DNA of 64,000 nucleotides, taken from the NCBI GenBank assembly GCA_009617715.1, contig VTFK01000018.1, positions 1,240,001 through 1,304,000 of the forward strand, written 5' to 3'. A program made the position numbers and the translations under genes. Within the stretch, counting starts at the first letter, position 1, and every line of letters starts with the position of its first letter. The notes beneath the pieces were generated by a model that searched no databases, was not told where the DNA came from, and saw nothing but the letters and a program-made list of their open reading frames with translations. Shown here piece by piece: positions 34,701 to 47,640 of the stretch. The DNA comes from Plectrocnemia conspersa. Taxonomy: Eukaryota > Arthropoda > Insecta > Trichoptera > Polycentropodidae.

Positions 34701-37585
34701 GAGTTCAAATGGATACTCCTATGTATGTAAATGCTGACGAAAAAAAAATCCGAATAGAATTATATGTGCTTAGAAACGATTGGTCTAACTGCAGGATGTT
34801 TTCTTACCCACTCTTTTTAGAGATTTAGGGGTGTAATTTGATTGGTTAATTATTATCGTTTATCTTATAATAATATTGGCTTAACTATCAGAGTTTAAAC
34901 AGGTGGAAATTTGGCAACCCAGCACTTTTCCATTATTTCCAATTGTTGCGCTCGTTAATGAAATACAACGGAATTTGTGACTGCAGGTATGCTATATCAG
35001 TTAATATATCGAGTCTATGTACAAAATGCACTTATCGACTAATGTCATTTTGTTTATCGCGCTTTTAACGCGTTTTTGCACCATAGTTTCATCATGGCCA
35101 AAGCGTGCTTTATGGTCGCTACAAGTAATTTTTTTCAATAATACCACAATTTTTCAATAAAAAATCAATATTATTTATCTACTCCTCGGAAAATAAGGGA
35201 TTCACTAATATCTGATCGCATTACAAATAATATGCTATATCATTTGTAAGGCACTCGAATTGTGTTTCTACGATTTAGCAAATGATTTGCAGAATATAAG
35301 CCTTGATTTTATGTTTTTGATTTCTAAAAATATGAAAAAAAATGAGGGATATGCTTTTGTGCATTACTCTTGAAGCTTTGTCAGCGTATGTATTATATAC
35401 TACTAGTATTTTAACGAAATTTGTTAATAAATGTTATTTCATAATTTTTTTATGGCAACCCAAATTATATAATCAGCAAGTAGTTCAAACATTCAAAAAA
35501 GACTGATTTTCTAATCCATTTGAAGTCTGACTCGTTCGATGTACATAGTCCCCAAAGTTTATTTATTATTTATAGCTCTAAATGATCTTACTTAAAAATC
35601 ATCAAAATTAAAATTTACGTAGTGACTCTTAATACATAAACAACGTATCTTTATTTGGTCATTTCACCTCATTTTTCTAAAAATTGAAGACTAGTATTAT
35701 TTAAATAAACCAATGTCGATGATTTAATAATACTATATGATATTTAAAATGGTAATTTATGGTAACTTCTTGTTATTTAGTAATTAGAAAAAAAAACATT
35801 TATATGAAGCAGTTTTTAATATTAAAAATAATTCACATTTTTTATATACTTTAAAATTCTTATTGTCAGTTAAGCAATCAACATATGTATATAAATATAG
35901 TTTATATATAATTTAAGGATCTGTACTTTTTTAGAAAAATAAACATAGCTTACTTTTGACCTTATTATTTTATTGTACTAAAGAATAAAATAGTTTAAAT
36001 AGAGATCTTGATTATTATGGTTTTTAAATCTAACATATTTAAGACTTAATAATAATACATTATTATTACTGAACAAATAATGCAGGCTCTTAATGTTTTA
36101 AGCATTTAGTTTTATTTTTGTATTTAGGAAAACAGCGAAAAACATATTGGTTACAATAATTAGTTCATAAAAAATATTTAAAGTAGCAATAGAAATAAAA
36201 CATAATAATATGATACATACTAAAAACATTTTACATTATTGATTATTTTATATGCAATTATTTAGTTATAGCAAATATATTTTCACTGAAATTATTTTGG
36301 TTATAATATATGTATTATAAATGTACATAATCCATAAACGTAAAGTATAAACCCAAAAGTATAAATCAATATGACATGTTTTTCCTCTCGTCTCAGCTCA
36401 TTAATATTTTATGAATCGTGACTACTGCACTAATTAAATACTCATTAATTAAACTGTAATACCTAATGGTAATATATCATTGTTAGTGTAATAAGTTCAT
36501 AATTATTGATTAATATGAATTCAGTACATAAAGCAAAACTATAAAATAATCTGAATATTAATAGATAATCCTTTAACGCTACCAACACGTGTTTAAATAT
36601 TATACTCACTTTTTTAAAAACAAAATAGTTTTAATCTCAGACATAATTCATTGGCAACTTAGCATATTTTCGTGCAGCGAAACGATCGTAATAAATTTCG
36701 CTCAACATTGTTAGTGCCCATTTGTTGGTTTTAATAATGTGTAAATAATTATATATTTTTTTTTCAACAATCAAACTAATTTTCAACTCGGATTCTTACG
36801 AATTTACTGCGATTAAATAAAATAAGTTCAATGTACCATTTTTTCTAGCAATGGTTCTTATACACTTTTCCATGATTTTCAAACGTCAATAAACTATCTG
36901 GATCTTAGCCAGCTAATATAAACTCACTATATTTAAAGGAATTAAGATATTAAAAAATAAAATAAAAAATAACACGGTATTTATTTTATCTGAACTACAT
37001 GGGCAAAATCGCAGCGAAAGGTCTACTCAAGGTTGAATTAAAAAAAATATATATGTCATTTGAGAAAATGTTATGTTTATGATTTCGCGTCCGGTATGTC
37101 AGAATCGTAAAAAATATAAATTTTTCATAAATCATATTTAATAAGATGACATAAATTTTAATTAAAATTGATAAATTATCCGAACTGGCGCCCGGCACTG
37201 TTTCTTTTATTGGATTAAGTAATAAGTTATCGAATTTAAGGATTAAATTTTTGCAGTACATGGTTTAATGTTTAATTTGGAACGAATTTATAGTTCAGGT
37301 GCATTAGATCGACATAGATAATATATTTCAGTAAATGTTTGATAAATACATATACTTTTCTATATCTTTTAATCGTTACATATAATCCTAAATAACTTAT
37401 TTTTGGGTTTTAAGGCCGATAGGGTGTGAGTTTGCAGACAAATAGACGCCGAAAAAGCTAGTAACAGTTCATTTTAAAAACATAACTAAATTACTTAAAA
37501 TGGATGAAGTAGAAATGGCAGATCCAGGAGTCTTCACTGGAGTGTCGAGTTGAATTATTGTCAGCTGTGATTTCGTGGAGCCGCT
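34701..37585. other. AT-rich stretch, nothing recognised
   Basis: This long run of A/T-dominated DNA has no coding-like segment. The 88-codon minus-strand frame at 36,995-37,261 is A/T-codon biased and unrecognised. Confidence 0.45.
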
Positions 37586-37589
37586 GGGA

Positions 37590-37757
37590 TATGTCGTGAT
37601 GTGTCTGTAGCTCTCTGCCGTCTCTTCTAGTATGCTTTGTGACCATGTGTCACTTTTTTTATAATGCTGGTTAGAGACAGCTCAGGTGAATCATAGATAA
37701 GGATGTTTGCGGGTCAATTGCGTCGCTTCTTGGACACAACCACAAGACGTGTTTACG
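37590..37757. repeat. Dispersed repeat shared with 18.17-18.3 kb
   Basis: This is the second copy of the family described at 18,170, slightly more GC-rich and so possibly less decayed. It contains TGCTGGTTAGAGACAG and CAATTGCGTCGCTTCTT. Confidence 0.6.
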
Positions 37758-37877
37758 TTTCAAAATATAAATGGTCCAGATGGTCACTCTGGTTAAAGGA
37801 CAATTGTCTTATGCGCTGGGTAGACTTTTAAAGAGTATTTATGTGCTATTAGGTGGTTCGTAAAATATTTCTCTTTA

Positions 37878-38325
37878 TTAACCCATAATTATTTATTTAT
37901 TATTGTTTTATATTGCATTTATAAAAAAGTATAAGAAATGTTCTATTGCTTTGATTTATTTTACTAGTTTTTAGTACTATCATGGTTTATTAATTTATTT
38001 TTAAATATTTCTACTATAAAAGTTCGGTAATTTATTTTATATATTTTTAATATATTATTCGGTTCAGAGGCTCTCAATATTTTTATAAAATTTTAATAAA
38101 TTATTAGTTGCTATGTTATTTATTTCGTACTTTCGAATTTATTAGTATTTTTTTTTATTAAAATCATTTTCATTGATTATAAATTTGAAAAATATTATAT
38201 AAATATAATATTTTTTATTTATTGTTTCTTCAGTTATATATGTAAATATATAACTATTTGGGGTACTTCAAAAGAGTGAAAAATCGATCGCCGTACATGT
38301 ACGGCGATGCCGCTTAAAGGGTTAA
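37878..38325. mobile_element. piggyBac-like non-autonomous element
   Basis: Read inward from the right, the element starts at a TTAA (38,322-38,325) with CCCTTTAAGCGGCATCG and then a perfect palindrome ATCGCCGTACA/TGTACGGCGAT (38,287-38,308). A TTAA target site, a CCC start and a subterminal palindrome are typical of piggyBac superfamily ends. A matching TTAA followed by CCC occurs at 37,878-37,884, which would give a 440-bp element. Beyond CCC the two ends do not agree well, so the left boundary is uncertain. No transposase is present. Confidence 0.55.
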
Positions 38326-40115
38326 CGTTATTGTTTGATCATAAGATCTCTTTATTATTGTTGTGTCATTAAAATTAGTTCTAAATTATAGCAAATTATG
38401 AAGGTGGTTAAAACCACAAGAATTTATTAAAAATTGTAATAACTACACACACTTTTGCTAAAAGACATTTTCAAACAAATTTTTTTATTGCCATTTATGT
38501 TTCAATTGTGTCATTTACGTATTAATAGATGTACAATATTTTAATGAAAAATTGTGGGTAAAAATGATTTTTAATTTATTTTTATATATATGAAAGCTCA
38601 CAGTCCAGTTTTATAAAATACAACAATAAGTATTTAGGGTTTTGAATAAATTTATGTATTTAAAAAAAACATTGATCAATTTATGCTCGTGATAGTATTA
38701 TTTATTAAACTTTTTGATTGAAATGACTTTTTCGATTATTTTAAATCGCCCGCTACCGTACAAGGAGGTGGGCCATTATTCGCTTGCGAATTGTGAAAAT
38801 ATTTGTTTATCGTAAACGACCTTGGCCGTGCACGTATTTTCGACCCGGCTGTATATATTGTATATATAATTCAGTTATATTTTGGCTTTACGCCGGACAT
38901 ATTACGTGTTAAAATCATTGTCGTTGACTATTTTTTCATTCAGGATTTATTTATTGTTTGAGCAAGGATTTATGATCTGGAGTGATGACGGAAAACGATA
39001 TATTTATGAGCAATAACTCAAAACAAATGGTCGCAGATCAGTTGGTAGACCTATAAGAGGTGGTTGAACAGCTGCTTATCAACAGAAAAAATAATAGCGT
39101 ACAAAACGCAGTATTTTATTCAGTACTCATTCCATAATGGATATTTGAAGATGCTTTTGAGGGACCGATATGTTTAATTTTTCGCTGCGGTCAAATTGAT
39201 TAAAAAATGAGGTCGCGCAATGAGGAAACGCGAAAAATTGCCTCTCCAGGAAGCCGTGCCAACGATCACAACGGACGTGCTTGTGCAAAAACCGGTGCTG
39301 GACTAAAAAATAAGAGCAGAACGTATTTTTGAACTTAATTTTAAAATTTGGACTAAAAACATGTAAATATAACGGGTATAAAGTAGAGCGGCGCTTTTTA
39401 GGAAACTCGATATTTCTATTGATGCGGACACTATTTTGTGGTCCATTTGAAGCGAAAGTGACTAGAAAATTATGAAAAACTATTATTCTCGAACAAACAT
39501 ATTATGTATTGTAGAATAATATTTAAATTAGTCATACTAATTTTAGCGACACTTATGCACTTTCTAATAGATGTATATTTAGTTTAACAACACTTAAGAA
39601 TAAATATTGAAAAACTCTGTAATAAAAAATATTAGCCTAAACCTATAGTATCCCATTTACTTATTATTAACTAATTTCATTAAACATGCAAGAACATATT
39701 TTTAACAATTGATTCACTTTTAAGTGAAAGCATCTTTTTATTGTAAACTACATGCTCATATATGCCTCTTACGATACTTATAAACGTGCGCCACTTAACT
39801 CGTTTCTGAGATCAAATCTTTAGTTCTGATTTTACCATAAAATGTGCTTAGAATATCGATCATTTCTGAATTATGGCGAAAACAATTAGACGGTTTGATG
39901 TTAAGGTCCGAAAATCATCCATCAGACGCGCTAGCGTTTTGTATAATATTAATTTATAATACTTTCCATAGCATATTTTTCTATTCCTGATCTTAGTAAA
40001 CATTTCATTATTTTACCAATCATGAGAATCGATGATCGATTTTTAAATGTTTTTGCAATGCAACTTTTTAGCGACACTTTTTTGTATAGGTTTCGATGAT
40101 AATTTCTCTTTAATT
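38326..40115. other. Non-coding stretch with two GC-richer patches
   Basis: The patch at 38,745-38,900 ends in TATATATAATTCAGTT, which looks like a TATA region followed by an arthropod initiator (TCAGTT). The patch at 39,185-39,310 has CpGs. I found no gene in either. Confidence 0.3.
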
Positions 40116-40119
40116 GATT

Positions 40120-40210
40120 GTCTAATGGTGTCTACATTGCAGTGACCATGGAAAGACGCGGGCGATACCCGCGTTGATGGTCTAATAGCGCTTACAGTTA
40201 CGGGTCTCAA
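40120..40210. repeat. GC-rich hairpin within a short direct repeat
   Basis: An inner stem ACGCGGG/CCCGCGT (40,156-40,162 and 40,168-40,174, loop CGATA) is enclosed by an outer stem GACCAT/ATGGTC (40,144-40,149 and 40,177-40,182). The flanks are imperfect direct repeats beginning TCTAATGG and TCTAATAG. Confidence 0.75.
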
Positions 40211-42500
40211 GTTTTCTATACACGGTTTATCATCCTTTATGATATAATTACTTATAAACGTATTTAGGAATATATGTACATAACAGCATTCTTGAAAATA
40301 ATGGACATTCTACTGAAATTTTTCATTATATTATATATATTTATTAATATATGAAAATTACATAGAGTTTAATTAAAATAATACTTATATCATTCAATGT
40401 TATTTAAGTGATAAGGAAAAGTTTGCTCAATGCTCACAAGTAAACGTCTTTAAAAATCATGATTTTACCTTCTGTAGCAAATCAATAAGTTATTGTATTT
40501 TTAAATGCAAAAATAAGTTTCGTCATCCATTTTACTCATATAAAAATATCTACAATTTACGATCTATGATAATTTTAATTATCTATAAGATCTTAATATG
40601 CTGTAATATTGATATTATTGTTGTATAAAAAATATTATTAATGAAAGTGGAACACAAAAAACGTTTAATCGAGATAACTGTAGAGGCATTATTCATGTTT
40701 TGATATCAATCATTTTTGTGTTACGTTTTTTAATATTAAAATTTTGCGGCTTGCGGTAATAATGTGGTGCTATAAAAAAATGTTTACAGACAACTTATTT
40801 ATTAATACAGTAAAATTTAATCGATTTGCCTATGGAAAAAAAAAATTTTATTTTATTATATTTGTACTTGGCATCGCCTGTGTAGCTTTATCCTTTATAC
40901 TTCGTAACAAAAGTTTTTAGTCTGCTAGCTCATATTAGTGTTTTAGATGTTCTGCTCTTGATATTGTGACATTCTGACAAATTTATTGTCATAACTATAA
41001 CAAGTCGCTTTAATCGAAAAACTATGAGATTCTGGGAAAAAAATAAATCTTAATTTTTTTATATTTAGTACCTTAGTTTAAAATTATAAAATAGATTTTC
41101 GTTAACTGTTTATGACTTCTCTTTATAAAGAAAAAGTTTATAAAACCTATTTTTAAATTGCTGAATCTTTGATTTAAAGGATTATTGCTTATAAATGTGT
41201 CTCTCAGGATCATTTCAATGTTTAGTGAATTTAAATTCCTACTCTAGCATATAAAGGTAACAACCTAATTTGTGTTGAAAAAAATATACAAAATACAACA
41301 CAAACATATCAAATAAAAAAAAATGCAATGTGTGGGTAAAATAAATTTAGAACGAACATAAATCCGAAAAAAAAACATGTTTTTTTTAAGAAATTCAAAG
41401 TAACGTCTGAACACCATATCTCAAACGTATTCGTATAAACTGATCCATTGAATTAGGTAGAAACTCAATATTATAAAAAAAAACGCTGGGATATGACTTA
41501 TTTTATCGTAATTTTTAATTTTCAGTTAGCTAGTATACTTGGTCATAGGGGATTTCATGCATATGGTAAATTAAAATTAATACTAAAACATGCGAGTTAA
41601 CTCGTCCATGGGGAAATTGGATAATATTATATATTTTAGCAAGTATACTCGTTTATGAAGATTAAGCGGTTATAACTGTTAGCTTCTTCTTTGTATATTG
41701 TCTTTTCAATTAAGTAAAATAAATGTGACGCAATTCATTGCATGAATCATATTGATTTTCATTGACTTTTTTGTTGCAATTCGTTACAGGTACTGAGATA
41801 AATATTTAAATTACGATATGTAAATGAAATTTCTTTGGAAAACCAATTATTAAATCCACAGTATATTATTAATATGTATCTTATTTTTTTTAGAAATATA
41901 AAAAAATATGGATAAATAATCTCATGTTTCGATGAGACATGTACTCAAAAATCTGCAAAAAATTCAATATCCATATTCTTACACGCATAAAAAGCAAATG
42001 GAAAACCACCACGTTGTGACCTATTTCTTATTATATAGTAAGTCACATACGATCCGTTGACAAGCAAATAAATATGAGTAGAAAATATGTGATAATACAA
42101 TATTAATAATGTGAGATAAGCATTTTCCTTGAATTAGTTTATTAAATTTTATATTATGTAAGTTATTTGATTGATTGCCATTAGTATGTGAACCATCATA
42201 CTCAGGAGTACCATAAGATTAAATTCTGGTTCGCTGATATTTGTCTTGTTTTAACTAGCAATGCGTATGTGGATGGCGAATGAGTGACGTGATTAGCTTC
42301 ATTTGAGTAGAGAGGCTTCATAGAAGATTACTTTTAGGAAAATTTTGAAGGTGGTATCAAAAATGTATAGATGCTCTGTGATTTCCATCATCTAATGATG
42401 TTTTCGGCGATAGCTATGAGAAGCTGGTACAATTCACGTAAGATGGTACATATGTATGATCTGTCTAAAGAGTTGAATTCAAATATGTGTTAAGGACAGT
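40211..42500. other. AT-rich stretch, nothing recognised
   Basis: No coding-like segment or repeat copy. A weak acceptor-donor juxtaposition, GTTACAG|GTACTG, lies at 41,789/41,790. Confidence 0.4.
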
Positions 42501-42519
42501 CTAGACTTGATTAATCCAT

Positions 42520-42860
42520 TGTTCCAAAGCTACTTTTACTGTCTCGGAAGAAACGTGTCGAAAGACGTCGTAGAATAGTGCGATGACGACGTATGGTACG
42601 GTGGGATATGGGGATGCCGGAAGAGATGACGACGGGCCTATTGGTCGTTAACGTCCCGGCAGATGCACTAGGTCAAGTGCGGTAAGGCCAGTGGCCGGAC
42701 TATAAATAAGCGCCACGGAGAGCGCCGATCGCCAATTATAGCCAGTTGGGCGGCTGCCAGCCAGGATCGCCGTCTGCGCCCCCCGTCGCCCCTAAACATA
42801 ATAGCCCCACCGCTGCTGCTGCTGTTGCATGCCCACGTGTCTCGCCTTCTCTCAGGGCTA
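42520..42860 (+). promoter_or_regulatory. GC-rich island with TATA/MEF2-like element: candidate promoter
   Basis: This is the sharpest GC-rich island in the non-coding part of the window. CTATAAATAA at 42,700-42,709 fits a TATA box and the MEF2 consensus YTAWWWWTAR. About 30 bp downstream the sequence remains GC-rich and stop-containing (5'UTR-like), with a CTG-repeat (GCTGCTGCTGCTGTTG) near 42,815 and a CACGTG E-box near 42,834. A CAGCTG E-box lies just outside at about 42,903. TATA plus MEF2 plus E-boxes on the tmod strand suggest an alternative tmod muscle promoter. I could not identify a convincing donor, so the exon end is unknown. Confidence 0.45.
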
Positions 42861-44060
42861 CTTATAATCTTTACAACATTTTGATTTTGAATCAGACAGG
42901 CAGCTGCATGACAAATTAACTTCTAATCTTTGTTCATACAAAGATAATACTTGAATTTGCTCGTGGTAGCATGGAAAGTCGATATAGTTTCAATATAGAT
43001 TATTTTTTAATCTATTCTTGCAATCACACCACAGTAATGAAAAATATTTTGAAACATTCCACCAAGTTGGTACTTTGGGGTGGAAACAGAATATGTTATT
43101 GTCTGTAACTCTTCTTAAGATAATAGTCTCTTGCGTAAAGGTCATAATATCAGATGGTCCCATTGCGATTTTTAAGGTACGGGTAAAATGAGCTAAAAAT
43201 TAAAACATGTAATATTTTTACGAAATTATATATTCTCCATCTTTTTCTACATGTTGATCAATTTTTTTTTGTGATTCAAAAATAATGTATTTTTTCGAAG
43301 ATAATTTTTTATATACATTTTTGAGAAAAATATTTTTCTACCTAAAAACTGTTGCAGGTATGTCTGAAGAATATGGTATGTGAGAAACAAGTTCCTAAGA
43401 AAATCCATTGATTTTTTCTATCGTCTTCTTGGATACATGAGGATGAGCACCGTCATGATGTAAAAGTACCCTTCTTTAATTTCTAAGGGATGATCTTTTT
43501 TTATGGTCTGAGTCGCGTTTAAACGAATTAATAAGCAACAGAGTCTGGAAATTAGTGACATATATACAATTAATTATACATTATTATGTGTTATGTAATC
43601 AACAGATAACTTAAGACGAGCAAATCTAATACCTAAATAAACTAAAGCAAGGTTAAATCATTACAATTGATATACTTTGAAAATTGAAGAATATATATTT
43701 ATAAATAGATTATATTCATATGTATTATTCGGCACCGACATAACCGCGCAAAGTCAAAACAAAATTAATTTTATAACACGGTTTTTACTTATTAATAATT
43801 ACAAATATGTATAGAAAAAGGAAGGCGTCTCGCTACCGCTCGCGCCGACTTTCATTGTAGAACCAAACAACCTAACCTTTTTTTAATGCTATTGTATTGA
43901 TTTATTTTCATTTCGGTATATTTTGTAACTATCCAGCATCATCCAATCTATGACTAACTGTTCAAAAAGCGAATCACTAGTGATAGAGCTGTCCAGAAAA
44001 CAAAATAATTAGAATTAAAAAATTCATTTTCTTTCATTTTATTCAATTTTATAATTTTGA
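42861..44060. other. Non-coding stretch, nothing recognised
   Basis: There is a small GC-richer patch at 43,820-43,870 and otherwise A/T runs. Confidence 0.4.
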
Positions 44061-44062
44061 TT

Positions 44063-44195
44063 TGCGCGGCAATGTCGGCGCGGCTTTATCGTCGCGGCAA
44101 TGTCGGGGTTGTATTGCGCGGGATTGTTTTGCGCGGCTATGTCGGGGCGGCTTAGTCGGCGCGGGATTGTCCGGCGCGGCTTTGTCGGGTCCCCG
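44063..44195. repeat. GC-rich minisatellite, 14-bp unit, about nine copies
   Basis: The unit is close to GCGCGGCTWTGTCG and is repeated head to tail. Variants include GCGCGGCAATGTCG, GCGCGGCTTTATCG, TCGCGGCAATGTCG, GGGCGGCTTAGTCG and one 15-bp unit. The array starts and stops abruptly in AT-rich DNA. A chance + frame (44,062-44,256) crosses it, but a 14-bp unit cycles through frames and I do not call a protein. Confidence 0.9.
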
Positions 44196-47100
44196 TATTA
44201 TTCAATACATCTATATAAAAAATAAATTTCATGAACATTTACATATAGACAATTAGAATAGATTATTCACGTAGAGTGAAATTTCTGGATATTATTTATA
44301 TAACGTAAAAATATAGAATACGTCACTCATAAACTGTTATTTTTTCCTGTTTAATCGTAAAGATCTAATTGGCTTTTGTGTGTTACTAAACTGTAATTAA
44401 ACATACTAGTTTCCCACAAAATTTGTATGAATTTAATGAAAATTTATTTTGTGATATTTTGTAATATATAAATATTTACATAACACGCAGATCTAAATAT
44501 TATTATAGTCCTATTTATTTATATAATAATAGTTTCTCACAGTAAATTGCGTAAGAATAGTATAATTAATCCACAAATGTGCTTTGCTATTTTTGAGTAT
44601 TGATTTTAGTATAAATTATAAATTTTTATTTAACCCACTAATTTTAATTTGTGCAAAATAAATATAGGTTTAGCATTTTGTTGAATATTTCATAGGTAAA
44701 GTCTTCTAGCTGAATAATGAATAATGGGCTCACATAAGAAACCTCAAATAAATCACATAAAGACGACTAATCTTTACGCTTTTTATAAGACTTATTGCAG
44801 TTGTAAAAAATAAATTTAAGGCAGATCCTAAAAAAATAATTGGTAAATCTTTGTTGATATTTTCCATAAAAATAATTAGTTTCGATCGAATTAAACCATT
44901 ATTATTATCTTTAAATAATAACTCGATCTTCAACATTTAACTGAGGTTCCATAGATACAATTAAACGAAGCATATGTTACTAATTAAAATGTATTTATTA
45001 ATTTATTACTATTTACATTTAATATTAATATAATAAGACGATTTTAGTTGTATGTTTAGTTCACATAACATTTTGTTAAAAAATCAGGATTATTTATAGC
45101 GTCTTTAACTATTTAAAAAAATACATAACCTTCCACTTTATTTTAAGTGAGATCAAAAAGTAGTATTATTTTCGATTTTGATCAATTATAACAATTAAAC
45201 TTATATATGTTTTATTCTCTAGATTTCTGCAGGATTAGTTTTTTCTTAATAGTTTCAATACTAGCATAACATCATTCATTACTTTTCTATAAAAATAAAG
45301 CACATTATCATTATTGTAAAATCAGTCGTACCATTAACTATACGAAAGACAGAATTAACATTAAGCTATACATAGATATGTAAATAAAAATAATCAGCAT
45401 ATTTTTATCTTCTTTACTTAAATTTATTTTAATTTTTTTTGTTAGCACCCCTGACTTGTGTGCAACTCTTCGCTTACATTCATCAGCTCAGAATTCTCGT
45501 TTGAGATCCTTTTCATGCTATCGTTAGTTTCCTACAATGTTGTTTTCAGTGTATAACAAATCGGTTATTTCAGACGTGAAGACGTGTTGCTAAGATGTTA
45601 TGTGGCTTTAATGTTTTTTTGGGAGATTGAATGCTGCATTAAGTTTTATCTTGGGAACTTTATTAGCGTCAAAGTATTATGTTCAAAAAAATATATATTA
45701 ATATTTTATTCTAACTAACTTATATTTGCGAAAACTAAATTTTTATGACGACAATTTATGAGGCAAGAATATCATTATACGCTCTTAAAAGTTAGTTAAA
45801 GATCAAAGATTGTTATCTTAATAACAATTATGTTAACTCGAAACGGAAATATGTTCAAAGCCAAGAAGCTTGTAATTTAATTTTTAAATGAACTTTTAAT
45901 ATTATATTGACCTAAAACAGCGGTCGCCAAAATCATTTATCATTTCATATGTAAACTAATACAGCGGTTGGCAAGCTATAGATCCACTAACCTGCAGTGT
46001 AAAAATTTCTTGATTTATACATAATTATCTATCTTAAAAGCTAAAAGTTTATATTGATAACGAGCTACTGATATATTGGGAGTAACCGTTTTGGAACCAC
46101 GGACTTGATAGGCATTGTATTATATGTATATTTTTAATGTGCGGTTTTAGTTCCGTGATTCATCAAACCAAAGTAGTTTTTATTTAGTGTTGACCCACTG
46201 AGTACATACAATAAGTATATAGCTAGCATTTTATATTTATAAAAAATATATTAAATATAAATATTTCACTAATTATGTTTGATATTAAATTCCAAAAAAA
46301 ACAAAGATCAGATTTCAAATTATATATAAAAGGGAAATTTATAAATACCTGATTTGAGTTATTTGCTCTTAATTATAATAGTAATTTGTATTTTGGGTCA
46401 GCGCTTTTCAAACATTAGTAAAAGAAAGCTCACACATATATACTAAAAGAGTTTATTGTGATTATTTTTAACGTACAATTATTAAAAAAAACACGCACAC
46501 GTTGTTTTAACTAAGTGTTGTAAAGATCGTCCAGTCTAGACTTTCTAATCTTAATGTGTATCTTAATAAGCGATCCGTTGGAAATGATCTGGGTTGTAAA
46601 CTGGAACATGCAGATGTCAGAGATATGGAAAACGTGATTATACTTATAAATAAATGTCACTTGCATGTAAAAAATATGATAACAACATAGTAGTCATTTT
46701 TTACCAAATTTAAATTGAGATGAATGGATCAACTAAGATAGCGTGAAGCAGAATAAAATGGTTTAAGCTCGTCTTAGTTATCATTAATTATAACATACAA
46801 CCTGTAATTAACGCTAAAATTGTGTGATAAGTACATAGTATTAAATAAAGTGAGGCAAAAGAATGCACTTTTTTTTGATACCACAAAAAAAGTGTATTTA
46901 AATTTATGTCTCAAATTATTCAAGCTCTTTATTTTTAATTTCATAAGGTTTTTAATTATATATATATAATAAAAAAAATATGTAATAAAATCTTTTTAAC
47001 TCCAAACAGTTTATTATGTAGAACAATGTAATGATAAATATATAAAAAAAATTATAATTCTTATCAATGTAATTTTTAAAAATATTTTTTATATAAATAA

Positions 47101-47395
47101 GTATTTTTTTTTAATTTGCAATCAAATTTTAATACAAACGGAGCAAAGTACTACTTAGAAAGCGGGTGCTTTTGAAGGCAATGTTCCGCTACTTTTATTT
47201 ATTGTATGTATAAAAAAGGCTGAAGGAACTTATACATTAAATACATCAGTACATACATCTCAAACGATTGTAGTTTAGTTCAGATTCATTATTTGAAGTC
47301 CAATTTTACTTTTTTATACACATATTTTTCCTATGATTTTTTCCAGAGTCAGGTACCGGGCATTTGCCCCCTCTCATCCCCCCTCTCAGCAGGTC
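44196..47395. other. AT-rich stretch with a possible hAT-like scrap
   Basis: ACAGCGGTTGGCAAGC at 45,961 and an earlier CAGCGGTCGCCAA at 45,918 resemble hAT ends, and GTTTTGGAACCACGGAC near 46,090 could be an opposite end, but no target duplication is visible. Nothing else was recognised. Confidence 0.3.
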
Positions 47396-47399
47396 TGCT

Positions 47400-47455
47400 T
47401 CGTTTTACTCTGTTGTAACGCATTGGGCTAACATATGTCATGTTGCAAGTGGTTT
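47400..47455 (+). repeat. SINE tail fragment
   Basis: TCTGTTGTAACGCATTGGGC followed by TAACATATGTCATGTT matches the tail seen at 49.35, 52.6 and 55.17 kb. The preceding 60 bp are GC-rich with CCCC runs and do not match the SINE body. Confidence 0.6.
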
Positions 47456-47640
47456 TTATTAAAAATACAACAATTCAAAACACACATTTAAGCACAACTG
47501 TGGTACAACTAAAGTTTGATAAACTTCACACTGCAGTGCTTCTATTTTTAATTTCTTTGTATTTTTACTTTTAAAATTCCGTCGTATTTTTTCAATCGAT
47601 AATAAAATCATTTTTTCAGAATATGTTTTAAAAAAATATG

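Noticed and set aside
38935..39075. Possible transposase or LINE tail (DDGKRY, GRRSVGRPIRGG)
   Set aside because: The match is a few residues only and is broken by stops; not enough to call.
41780..41795. Second recursive splice site (TTACAG|GTACTG)
   Set aside because: The pyrimidine tract is weak and the donor non-consensus; similar weak cases at 44,694 and 48,125 show that such matches occur by chance.
44062..44256. Gly/Ala/Arg-rich frame
   Set aside because: Generated by the 14-bp minisatellite.
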